Assembly: GCA_002493395.1 (NCBI GenBank)
Contig: DKYS01000017.1
Location: 1,879-10,176, forward strand
Reading direction: 5' to 3'
DNA from: Turicibacter sp. UBA7094
GTDB lineage: Bacteria; Bacillota_I; Bacilli_A; MOL361; Turicibacteraceae
Length of the DNA stretch: 8,298 nt
Part shown: positions 1 through 6,400 of the stretch, piece after piece
Position numbering within the stretch: position 1 is the stretch's first letter
Layout: each line of letters opens with the position of its first letter
The notes under the pieces: generated by a model
What the model was told of the DNA's origin: nothing
Database searches by the model: none
What the model saw: only the letters and a program-made list of their open reading frames with translations
Position numbers and translations under genes: made by a program

Positions 1-9
1 TTTTTTTTT
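1..9 (+). terminator. Possible T-tract of an upstream terminator (partial)
   Basis: The window opens with nine T residues, the form expected for the tail of an intrinsic terminator of a plus-strand gene lying outside the window. The stem itself would be upstream, so this cannot be confirmed. Between here and the first gene I see only a small 7-bp hairpin (39-58, arms CAAATAG/CTATTTG) and no convincing promoter. Confidence 0.25.
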
Positions 10-183
10 ATGGATTTGTAAATTGGTTGTAAAAATGACAAATAGTTTCAGCTATTTGGTGTATCCTAATAATACAAGAAAATTAATGATACTAGTTAGT
101 GTCGAGTCTAAAATAAGAAGTATCGTCATGTGGGTATTTAATTTGTTTGTTTAAGAGATTAAATGATAGATAGGTGACAGATA

Positions 184-720
184 ATGAAAAGATTATTTAT
201 TGGTGTTAGCTTTTCATCTGAACTAAAAGATTATTTTCATGAGGCAGGCTTGATGATTGAAAAGTACTGTGAGACTGCCAAATACACAAGGAATGAAAAT
301 TTTCATTTGACGCTTAAGTTTCTTGGAATAGTGGATGAGTCGGCGATTGATCCGTTGATTAATATAATCAAGGATCTTGATGTAACTCAATTAAATCTAT
401 GTTTTGATCATATTGGTTTCTTTAAAAAAAAGAATAGATACGTGATTTATATGGGGGTACATCCTAACGAAGCGTTGACACAGCTTGCAATTGATTTAAA
501 TGAGGCATTAGTTAGGGAAGGGATGGCGAGCCATGAGGTGTTTATTTATACTCCCCATGTGACACTTTGTCGCCAGGCGAAATTATTAGTTCCATCCATA
601 GATTTATCACGGGGAATATCAATTTCTAAAGAAACAATTCTTGATAACATTACATTATATGAAAGTACGAATATTGAAGGTGTATTGACTTACCAGCCCT
701 TATATATTCGGGAGGTGTAG
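184..720 (+). CDS. thpR: RNA 2',3'-cyclic phosphodiesterase ThpR (2H family, LigT-like)
   Basis: This 178-residue protein has the two HxTx motifs that define the 2H phosphoesterase family: HLTL at residues 41-44 (in FHLTLKFLG) and HVTL at 125-128 (in TPHVTLCRQ). The opening RLFIGVSF strand is also typical, and the length is normal for the family. Members hydrolyse 2',3'-cyclic phosphate RNA ends to 2'-phosphate ends, and some can join tRNA halves through a 2'-5' bond in vitro. The protein should be cytosolic, with no signal peptide or membrane segment. The ATG follows AGGTGA (172-177) with 6-nt spacing, which supports this start. The next gene begins 3 bp after the stop, and its ribosome binding site lies in the last codons of thpR, so the two are very probably co-transcribed and translationally coupled. 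Both catalytic histidines are present. The physiological substrate is not known from sequence. Confidence 0.92.
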   Translation: MKRLFIGVSFSSELKDYFHEAGLMIEKYCETAKYTRNENFHLTLKFLGIVDESAIDPLINIIKDLDVTQLNLCFDHIGFFKKKNRYVIYMGVHPNEALTQLAIDLNEALVREGMASHEVFIYTPHVTLCRQAKLLVPSIDLSRGISISKETILDNITLYESTNIEGVLTYQPLYIREV

Positions 721-723
721 ACG

Positions 724-1437
724 ATGGCAGAGCAAGAAGGATATTTGGAGTTTATTGAATCGTTTAATCATATTCATAAATATTTAAAGAAGTATACCAA
801 CTCAGATGATAATGTTTCCTTTAGTGATTTAATTTATAAGGCTAAGGGGCATCCAATGATTGATTTTTATTTGGATGAGCTACACTTATTTCGAAAGTTA
901 AGAAATATTATTGTTCATCAAACGGATAACTTTGAACAGTTAGTGGCAACGCCTAGTGATGAGGCAGTTGAACGAATTAAATTTATTGAGCAGCGTCTTG
1001 TAGATCCCTCAACGATTGAGGTATTTAAAACGGAGGTCGTTAAATTCGATGTAATGGATTCTATTCAAGATGTATTAAAGATTTCGGGTGAAAAAGAGGT
1101 TTTGAAACTTCCTTTGTATAAAGATAATCAGTTTAGTGGGTTAGTGACTTCAAGAGCAATTGCTAAATGGTTACAAAGACATATTCAAAATAATAAAATT
1201 GAGTTATCCGGAACGGTTAGTGATTTATTAGAATTGGAAAAGAAATCTCAATACGAGTTTGTTCCATCATCCATGACGATTTATGAGGCGTGGAGATTGT
1301 ATCAAATATCTCCTAAAAAATTAGATGCACTTTTATTAACGGAGAATGGCAAGCCGGAAGAAGAAATTCAAGCGGTCATTACCTATGACGTTTTATTAAG
1401 ATATATTTATACGCATGACCAATATGTATTTCATTAA
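724..1437 (+). CDS. Probable HEPN-like plus tandem CBS domain protein
   Basis: This 237-residue cytosolic protein has two parts. Residues 5-95 are helical and contain LRNIIVH, an R60-N61-x3-H65 match to the RX4-6H motif of HEPN domains, in the form with a polar residue after R that is typical of nuclease-active members. Residues about 105-152 and 172-235 look like a pair of CBS modules (KLPLYKDNQFSGLVTSRAIAKWL, then a second copy ending in ITYDVLLRYI), which usually bind adenine nucleotides. The HEPN assignment rests on one motif and predicted helicity; the CBS assignment is firmer. The ATG is preceded by GGAGGTG (711-717), which overlaps the thpR stop region, and the gene follows thpR by 3 bp. 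This suggests a shared role in RNA processing: HEPN RNases can leave cyclic phosphate ends that ThpR could open. It could instead be a plain CBS regulatory protein with a helical dimerisation domain. No terminator follows it. Confidence 0.75.
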   Translation: MAEQEGYLEFIESFNHIHKYLKKYTNSDDNVSFSDLIYKAKGHPMIDFYLDELHLFRKLRNIIVHQTDNFEQLVATPSDEAVERIKFIEQRLVDPSTIEVFKTEVVKFDVMDSIQDVLKISGEKEVLKLPLYKDNQFSGLVTSRAIAKWLQRHIQNNKIELSGTVSDLLELEKKSQYEFVPSSMTIYEAWRLYQISPKKLDALLLTENGKPEEEIQAVITYDVLLRYIYTHDQYVFH

Positions 1438-1478
1438 TATTTTTATGGAATGAGTCATTATTTTAGAAAGAGGGACAT

Positions 1479-1556
1479 ATGATAGGATGTAAGGCGCGTC
1501 TTTTGAACAAATCGAATGAATTGTTCGCGGATGACTGGCTAAGGGGATTTATTTAG
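1479..1556 (+). CDS. Possible 25-residue small ORF (weak)
   Basis: A short frame starts at an ATG preceded by AAAGAGGG (1467-1474) and ends in TAG. The predicted peptide is mixed basic and acidic (start MIGCKARLL, end DDWLRGFI) and has no obvious signal or membrane segment. The stretch is locally more GC-rich than the surrounding intergenic DNA. It contains a 6-bp perfect inverted repeat, GAACAA (1505-1510) and TTGTTC (1521-1526). The spacing from the purine run to the ATG is only 4 nt and no relative is known to me. It may equally be structured untranslated RNA downstream of the CBS gene, or chance. Confidence 0.2.
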   Translation: MIGCKARLLNKSNELFADDWLRGFI

Positions 1557-1607
1557 GAATTTAGAATAGTGATTTTTAATTTAAAGCTTTGATGATTCAG
1601 GGGAATC

Positions 1608-1651
1608 TTGTAAAGTATCTTATGTATTTTTATAAGAGGCATTAGTATAAT
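1608..1651 (+). promoter_or_regulatory. Probable sigma-A promoter(s) for the TPR-GGDEF-EAL gene
   Basis: TTGTAA (1608-1613) and TATAAG (1631-1636) are separated by exactly 17 bp, a good vegetative promoter match. A perfect TATAAT follows at 1646-1651 but has only a poor -35 partner, so it may be a second start point. Transcription would begin near 1643 or 1658, leaving a leader of about 40-55 nt. A small hairpin (GATTC 1594-1598 with GAATC 1603-1607) sits just upstream of the -35. I looked for c-di-GMP riboswitch signatures in this leader and saw none. Confidence 0.5.
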
Positions 1652-1695
1652 TAGATTAAGGGTGAAAACGGTTAACAAAGAATGGAGAGATATAC

Positions 1696-3927
1696 ATGGG
1701 GGAGAGGGTAACACGAGAATCGCTATTAAAATTTTTTATTGATTCATGCTGCCTATTAGATGATTATGATAAAATTGGAAGGATTTTAGAGGAGGAAATA
1801 GCTAAAGGAAATGATCGGCTTGAGGAAGTTGTGAAGGACTATCGAGAATACCAAAATGTTGAATGTTTAGTTCCAATGTTAATCATATTATCACAGTACT
1901 ATGTACGTCAGAAGGCGAATAATCTCGCTGTGATGTATCTTATTGAGTGCCAGTGTATTTTGGAAAATTTGGATAAAGATCATTTATTAAAGGGATATAT
2001 TTTTGCGGAATTGGGATATATTTATGAGATAAAAGGAATGTTTAAGGAAGCTGAGTTTTATTATCAATTAGCGGCATCATTTGGGAAGGATAATAATCTT
2101 TTATTATTATTGTCGTACGCTTTAGAACGATTAATTCGGGTAACCGTTACACTTATTCAGCATAGAAGTGTTGAACATATTAATCAGTTAGATGAAAAGT
2201 ATTCTACACAAAATGTTCCTATTTATTTAAGAAAGCAGTTGAGGTGGTTGAAGTCATATGTTGGTCAAAACTATGATGAGATTACAGAAATGTATACGGA
2301 TGACTACCGCACGGAAGAAGGATTTATGCAGGAAGTGATAGGGGCCTATTCATTAGCTCAGTTAAATAGAGTGAAGGAGATTAAGTGGAATTTACAGATA
2401 TTAGATATTAGTGTGTCCTTACCCCTTAATGTCTATCGTCTAATGTATCATCTGACGTATCATTTAGTATATGATGGGGATTCTGAATTAGAGGAATATA
2501 TGAATAATATGATGACGCGACTAAAGGATAAGAACCAATATGGATGGTTATCCTTCGTTTGTTATTTATTTATTCATTCAAACCGAGTTCAACAAAATGA
2601 ATGGATGATGAGTAAGTTAAAGGTAGGTTTAAGTGAGATTAATCAGCAGATTCACTATGAAGAACAACGATCAAGACCACGAATTCAGGGGTTATATAAT
2701 AGTTATCGAAATTATTATAGTGGAATTAGTCTAATGTCTAATAAAGGGAAATTCCGAGTGGTGAGTTGGAAAAGGTTACCGATGTTATATCAGTATGATT
2801 ACACACCGAAAACTTTATTAGGATATTTTAAATTAGATGCTTGTTTTTATAATGATTTTAAACCTTCCTTGTTAAAGTCAGTGATTAATGTGATACAAGA
2901 AGAATTTGTAGGTGAAGGAATTACTTTTTCAGTGGAGAAAGATGGATTATGGTTTTATTTTGAAGCTTCTTGTGGAGAGGTGAAATTAAAACGTAAAATT
3001 AATCGCTTTGTAGAATCTTGTTATGAAAAGCTAGGACAGGCCTATTTTGTGACGTTTTGTATCCCGCGTTTGGCCACTAAGTCTTTTGAGGAGACCTCTA
3101 ATCAGATTAGGCGACATTTTTGTCAAATGGTATTAAAGTCAAATGCAAAGTTGCCTTATCAGGTTAGTTATTGCCAGGGAAAATCTTTAACTTATAATTT
3201 ATTAGATCAGGTGTATCAAGTTATTAGCTTAGCGAATCAACGAGGGGAAATAAATGTAGAATATGCTCCGTTATATCATCGTGAGAGTAATGAATTATTC
3301 GGAATTGAATGCACGACAACGATGGATGAACAACGAATTTTAAGTCAGTTGCCGGTAACCGATGAGGAAGCTTATGGGCTTTTAAATATTGAAAAAGAGA
3401 TGTATTTATTTGAAGTGGGATGCGATTATTTGAAAAAATATGATGAGGAACATGGGGTTAAGTTATCTTTATTTGTTAAATTTTCTAGGCAAACGTTATT
3501 GCATAAATGGATGCCTCTTCGGATTATTGCTTATTTAAGAGATCATAAGATTGACCCTAATCAAGTCATTATTAGTGTTAATGAGGATATTTTATTTGAG
3601 CAAAATGACTTAATTCAAAAAGCGGTTAAACGGTTACGGGAATATGACGTGAATATCGCGTTAGATGAGTATGGTGCAGGTGCCTTAACAGGGTCGATTC
3701 GTAATCTAAGTATTGACTATTTAAGAATTAGTTCATGTTTTATTCAATACTTAAAAACTTCTAAAAATTATTTAAGTATGATGAACTCATTAATTAATGT
3801 TTGTATGAGTAAAGATGTGAAGTTGTGTTGTTCAGAAATTGAGAGCGAGTCTAGTTTGCACTTGATGAGTGATTTCGGGATTGATGTAGTAAGTGGAAGT
3901 TATTATCAAGGGAAATTAGTTGTTTAA
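1696..3927 (+). CDS. TPR protein with degenerate GGDEF and EAL domains
   Basis: This 743-residue protein has no membrane segment or signal peptide. Residues about 55-330 are repeated helices of TPR type (for example ELGYIYEIKGMFKEAEFYYQLAASFG, around 105-130). Residues about 373-515 follow the GGDEF fold (YFKLDACFYNDFK at the first strand), but the signature position reads roughly EKDGLW (414-419), so cyclase activity is not expected. Residues 517-743 follow the EAL fold, again degenerate: EAL becomes IECT (537-540), the NLS asparagine becomes K595, DDFG becomes DEYG (657-660), LKID becomes LRIS (676-679), and EGVE and QGY become SEIE and SGS. Only D657 and a few acidic residues survive, so phosphodiesterase activity is unlikely. 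It may act as a c-di-GMP receptor or protein-binding scaffold; that is inference. The ATG follows GGAGAG (1684-1689). A 107-residue gene follows 79 bp later before the first terminator, suggesting one transcript. Confidence 0.8.
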   Translation: MGERVTRESLLKFFIDSCCLLDDYDKIGRILEEEIAKGNDRLEEVVKDYREYQNVECLVPMLIILSQYYVRQKANNLAVMYLIECQCILENLDKDHLLKGYIFAELGYIYEIKGMFKEAEFYYQLAASFGKDNNLLLLLSYALERLIRVTVTLIQHRSVEHINQLDEKYSTQNVPIYLRKQLRWLKSYVGQNYDEITEMYTDDYRTEEGFMQEVIGAYSLAQLNRVKEIKWNLQILDISVSLPLNVYRLMYHLTYHLVYDGDSELEEYMNNMMTRLKDKNQYGWLSFVCYLFIHSNRVQQNEWMMSKLKVGLSEINQQIHYEEQRSRPRIQGLYNSYRNYYSGISLMSNKGKFRVVSWKRLPMLYQYDYTPKTLLGYFKLDACFYNDFKPSLLKSVINVIQEEFVGEGITFSVEKDGLWFYFEASCGEVKLKRKINRFVESCYEKLGQAYFVTFCIPRLATKSFEETSNQIRRHFCQMVLKSNAKLPYQVSYCQGKSLTYNLLDQVYQVISLANQRGEINVEYAPLYHRESNELFGIECTTTMDEQRILSQLPVTDEEAYGLLNIEKEMYLFEVGCDYLKKYDEEHGVKLSLFVKFSRQTLLHKWMPLRIIAYLRDHKIDPNQVIISVNEDILFEQNDLIQKAVKRLREYDVNIALDEYGAGALTGSIRNLSIDYLRISSCFIQYLKTSKNYLSMMNSLINVCMSKDVKLCCSEIESESSLHLMSDFGIDVVSGSYYQGKLVV

Positions 3928-4006
3928 TCGTTAGAAATAGGTCATAATAGAGATTATAGAGGAATATTGTAGTAGGATAATCTTTATTATGTAGAGGTGA
4001 ATTTAG

Positions 4007-4330
4007 ATGAAGCAGGATATGGATTTAGGCTTTGATTCCTTCTTAGAACCTGATTCAGAGTTTATTGAAGAGGTGTGTCATCGTTTAGAGGATCAAGGGA
4101 TACATTTAACAAACGATTTATTAGTTCAAATTATTTCGATGTATGAAGAACATAAGTTTAATTTTTTTAAGGATGTTTTGGACCAGTTAGTGGGACAAGA
4201 TATTACTAATCTCTCAAATGATGGTGGACCTGCTGTTGTTCAGGTCGTCATGGATGGTAAAAAGATGGGGAAACGAAAAGATAAGGAAGAAGAGTATTTA
4301 GGTGATATTGACTCAAACTTCTTATCCTGA
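4007..4330 (+). CDS. Hypothetical protein, 107 residues
   Basis: I do not recognise this protein. It is soluble, with an acidic N-terminus (residues 1-30, rich in D/E), a helical middle (about 17-62, including the segment GIHLTNDLLVQIISMYEEH at 31-49), and a lysine-rich turn (GKKMGKRKDKEEE, 84-96) before an acidic tail. The middle segment loosely resembles the LT-x-x-x-I-x-x-I-x-x-x-E-x-x helices seen in assorted small Bacillota proteins; I would not assign a function from that. There is no membrane segment, Zn cluster or catalytic signature. The start is well supported by AGAGGTGA (3993-4000) with 6-nt spacing. The gene lies 79 bp after the TPR-GGDEF-EAL gene with no terminator between them and a strong terminator just after its stop, so it is probably the second cistron of that operon and may work with its product. 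Confidence 0.72.
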   Translation: MKQDMDLGFDSFLEPDSEFIEEVCHRLEDQGIHLTNDLLVQIISMYEEHKFNFFKDVLDQLVGQDITNLSNDGGPAVVQVVMDGKKMGKRKDKEEEYLGDIDSNFLS

Positions 4331-4341
4331 TTATAATAATT

Positions 4342-4375
4342 AAGGGATGGTTCATGTAATCATCCTTTTTATTTT
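4342..4375 (+). terminator. Intrinsic terminator of the GGDEF-EAL operon
   Basis: An 11-bp stem (4342-4352 with 4358-4368, containing GGATG/CATCC and two G:U pairs) closes a 5-nt loop and runs into TTTTTATTTT. It lies 12 bp after the stop codon of the 107-residue gene. It separates this operon from the sigma factor gene. Confidence 0.85.
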
Positions 4376-4430
4376 AATAACGGGATAGTGAATGCCTAGT
4401 TGAAATAGAGTTTTAGGAAGGGGGAAGTTT

Positions 4431-4952
4431 GTGAAATCAAATTCCCATGAAACCCTTGAAAGGTTAATTGAATGGTATAGTGCCGACGTATATAAGGTAG
4501 CTTATTGCTATGTGAAGGATTGGCAATTAGCAGAGGATATCATGCAAGAGGTCTTTTATAAGGCGCTCAAAGGTTATGACGGGTTTAATTATAGAAGTAG
4601 TGAGAAAACCTGGCTTATTCGAATTACGGTTAATACTTGTAAGGATTATTTAAAAACAGGGTGGTTGAAGCGTGTGAAAACATTCGTTATTGATGATCGT
4701 TTACTAGAAAGCTACGAAAGACCAGTGGATGTCATGAGTTGGGAGGCTCAGGCTGATATATATGAATGTATTCAGAAACTGCCTTCAAGAGATAGGGAGA
4801 TTATTCTATTATTTTATTATGAGGAGTTAAGTTATGAAGAGATTTCGGATGTTTTAGGGATTCCTTTAGGAACGGTACGAAGTCGGTTGTCAAGAGCACG
4901 ACTAAAATTAAAAGAGAGACTCCGTGATGATTATGATGTAGCTTCAAAATGA
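4431..4952 (+). CDS. ECF-type RNA polymerase sigma factor (sigma-70 family)
   Basis: This 173-residue protein has only the two domains of group IV sigma factors. Sigma region 2 spans about 10-75, with AEDIMQEVFYKAL (34-46) in region 2.2 and TWLIRITVNTCKDYL (60-74) in 2.3-2.4, which recognises the -10 element. Sigma region 4 spans about 110-165, with the helix-turn-helix SYEEISDVLGIPLGTVRSRL (134-153) that reads the -35 element. The linker is about 35 residues. The start is GTG, placed 4-5 nt after a strong AGGAAGGGGGAAG (4415-4427); no alternative start fits as well. The family is usually controlled by a membrane anti-sigma factor encoded directly downstream, but here the next gene is the convergent hflX and no such partner is visible. 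I see no clear vegetative promoter in the short gap after the preceding terminator. It resembles the SigV/SigW-like class, but the regulon cannot be named from sequence. Confidence 0.92.
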   Translation: MKSNSHETLERLIEWYSADVYKVAYCYVKDWQLAEDIMQEVFYKALKGYDGFNYRSSEKTWLIRITVNTCKDYLKTGWLKRVKTFVIDDRLLESYERPVDVMSWEAQADIYECIQKLPSRDREIILLFYYEELSYEEISDVLGIPLGTVRSRLSRARLKLKERLRDDYDVASK

Positions 4953-4979
4953 GGTCTTTGAAGGATTGTGGCAAGAATC

Positions 4980-4988
4980 TGTGGATAA
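4980..4988 (-). promoter_or_regulatory. Perfect DnaA box (minus strand)
   Basis: TGTGGATAA is the exact reverse complement of the DnaA box consensus TTATCCACA. It forms a perfect 10-bp inverted pair with the box at 5011-5019 (TGTGGATAAC and GTTATCCACA), with centres 31 bp apart, about three helical turns. It lies 28 bp after the sigma factor stop. Confidence 0.6.
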
Positions 4989-5010
4989 CTTTTAAGTAGG
5001 TGTTTGATGG

Positions 5011-5019
5011 TTATCCACA
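5011..5019 (+). promoter_or_regulatory. Perfect DnaA box (plus strand), partner of the inverted pair
   Basis: TTATCCACA matches the DnaA box consensus exactly and shares its last A with the A-tract that starts the bidirectional terminator. Together with 4980-4988 it could be a DnaA-binding pair in the convergent gap. The same inverted repeat could also form a 10-bp RNA stem in the 3' end of the sigma transcript. Confidence 0.6.
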
Positions 5020-5057
5020 AAAAAGGTTCACTCAAATTAAATGAGTGAACCTTTTTT
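5019..5057. terminator. Bidirectional intrinsic terminator between the sigma gene and hflX
   Basis: A perfect 16-bp inverted repeat (5019-5034 with 5042-5057; core GGTTCACTCA/TGAGTGAACC) has a 7-nt loop and is flanked by A6 and T6 tracts. It can therefore terminate transcription in both directions. The hflX stop codon (5037-5039) lies in the loop, and the last hflX codons (KKGSLI) form one arm. Confidence 0.92.
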
Positions 5058-6302
5058 ATATGGATGGAATCGCTCGGCATCTTGATCTGAGCATTCAACT
5101 GTAATGAGTGTCCCATTATCTAAGTACTCGGTTTCTAACACGGTAGCATGATCATTTAGATAAGAGATAATGTTTCCTCGATCATATGGAATGAGAAATG
5201 TTTCTTTAACGTAGTGATGGAATAGGTGAGATTTAATACTATTAATTAAGGTGTCGATATGACTTAGATTTTTGGCGGAAATACGAACGGCCTCTTGCGT
5301 ACTTGGCGTGAATTCGTTATCCACAAGGTCGGATTTATTGTAGACATAAATCATGGGTGTTTCTTTTACACCTAATTCATCGAGTACTTTATTGGTAATA
5401 TCAATCTGTGCTTGAAACTCGGGATGTGATAGGTCAACGACGTGGAGTAATAAATCTGCTTCTGTTACTTCCTCAAGAGTCGAACGGAATGCCTTGACTA
5501 GTTGATGCGGAAGCTTACTAACAAATCCAACGGTATCAGTCAGTAGAAATTGTTTGTTGTCTGGAAGTTGAATTTGTCGTGTAGAAGTTTCAAGGGTTGC
5601 AAAAAGCATATTTTTTTCAAAGACGTTTTTGTCTGCTTCTGCATTTGAAACAGTTAATAAAGCATTCATTGTTGTTGATTTACCGGCATTGGTGTAACCG
5701 ACGAGTGCAACGACAGGAATGGCATTCTTTTTACGTAATTTACGTTGATTTTGTCGAGCGAGAACAAGAGCATCTAATTCTTTGTTTAGTTTATGAATTT
5801 GTTCTTCAATCCGGCGACGATCAAGCTCTAATTTTTTTTCACCGGGTCCTTTTGAACCAATTCCTCCCGCTTGTCGAGATAAAGAGGCATTAAGACCGAT
5901 GAGACGAGGCATCATATATTTAAGTTGGGCAACTTCGACTTGAAGTTGAGCCTCACGTGTTTTAGCACGGCTAGCAAAGATATCGAGGATTAAAATGGTT
6001 CGATCAATAACCTTACATTGGAGCTCATGTTCAAGGTTGCGAATTTGTGAGGGTGAAAGTTCATCATTAAAAATGACGAGATTTGCCTCATGTTTTGCAA
6101 CAAGGTGTGCGACTTCTGCCACCTTTCCCGAACCGATATAGTGGGCTGAGTTTATCCGTTCTAGTTTTTGCGTTAGAACATCGGCGACTTCTACTGAACA
6201 GGCTTCAGCTAAATTTTTTAGTTCTTCTACACTGTAGTCAAAGTTTTTATCGTTATTTAAATCGACTCCGACTAAGATGGCGCGTTGAATGATTTCTTCC
6301 AT
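5037..6302 (-). CDS. hflX: GTPase HflX, ribosome-associated
   Basis: This 421-residue protein has the standard HflX layout. The N-terminal HflX domain spans about 1-195 and carries YIGSGK (55-60), FNDELSPSQIRNLE (78-91), DRTILILDIFA (100-110) and GPGEKKLELDRR (152-163). The GTPase domain follows: G1 GYTNAGKST (202-210), G3 DTVG (256-259), G4 NKSD (322-325), G5 SAK (342-344). HflX binds the 50S subunit and splits or rescues stalled 70S ribosomes, notably under heat or antibiotic stress. The start is supported by GAGGTG at 6308-6313 (minus strand), 5 nt upstream. A nearby upstream ATG (6305-6307) is out of frame. The gene is transcribed alone from the promoter facing away from radA and ends inside the bidirectional terminator. 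A perfect DnaA box lies within the codons for LVDN, between G4 and G5. Confidence 0.96.
   Translation of the reverse strand: MEEIIQRAILVGVDLNNDKNFDYSVEELKNLAEACSVEVADVLTQKLERINSAHYIGSGKVAEVAHLVAKHEANLVIFNDELSPSQIRNLEHELQCKVIDRTILILDIFASRAKTREAQLQVEVAQLKYMMPRLIGLNASLSRQAGGIGSKGPGEKKLELDRRRIEEQIHKLNKELDALVLARQNQRKLRKKNAIPVVALVGYTNAGKSTTMNALLTVSNAEADKNVFEKNMLFATLETSTRQIQLPDNKQFLLTDTVGFVSKLPHQLVKAFRSTLEEVTEADLLLHVVDLSHPEFQAQIDITNKVLDELGVKETPMIYVYNKSDLVDNEFTPSTQEAVRISAKNLSHIDTLINSIKSHLFHHYVKETFLIPYDRGNIISYLNDHATVLETEYLDNGTLITVECSDQDAERFHPYKKGSLI
5317..5325 (+). promoter_or_regulatory. Perfect DnaA box inside hflX
   Basis: TTATCCACA occurs within hflX, where the minus strand encodes LVDN just after the NKSD motif, a variable part of the protein. 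Being in coding sequence it may be chance, but it is the third of four exact matches within 1.6 kb. Confidence 0.4.
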
Positions 6303-6334
6303 TTCATCACCTCAAAGATATATTTTTTAAAACT

Positions 6335-6362
6335 ATTATAAGTTTACTAAATAATTGGTAAA
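6335..6362 (-). promoter_or_regulatory. Promoter of hflX
   Basis: Read on the minus strand, TTTACC (6362-6357) and a perfect TATAAT (6340-6335) are separated by 16 bp. Transcription would start near 6328, giving a leader of about 26 nt that contains the ribosome binding site. An imperfect palindrome (TTTACTAA at 6343-6350, TTGGTAAA at 6355-6362) covers the spacer and the -35, a position suited to a repressor operator. Confidence 0.6.
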
Positions 6363-6400
6363 ATATAAATAATATCGTAAATAAAACTAAGGTTTACGAA
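6343..6400. repeat. Four TTTACNA motifs in two inverted pairs
   Basis: TTTACTAA (6343-6350, plus), TTTACCAA (6362-6355, minus), TTTACGAT (6381-6374, minus) and TTTACGAA (6393-6400, plus) form two inverted pairs. The second pair is a perfect 7-bp repeat (TCGTAAA/TTTACGA) 11 bp apart. The first pair overlaps the hflX promoter. This arrangement looks like a regulator-binding array; I cannot name the regulator. Confidence 0.4.

Noticed and set aside
1438..1695. Possible c-di-GMP riboswitch before the GGDEF-EAL gene
   Set aside because: None of the conserved GEMM-I or GEMM-II core sequences is present. The gap is explained by a promoter and short hairpins.
4949..4999. 16-codon frame overlapping the sigma factor stop as ATGA, which might be an anti-sigma remnant
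   Set aside because: It has no ribosome binding site, no similarity to anti-sigma N-termini, and ends before any membrane segment. The DnaA-box repeat lies inside it.
5597..5893. Open frames antisense to hflX, here and at 6083-6292
   Set aside because: They lie fully inside the well-supported hflX gene, lack ribosome binding sites and give low-complexity translations rich in L, R and H.
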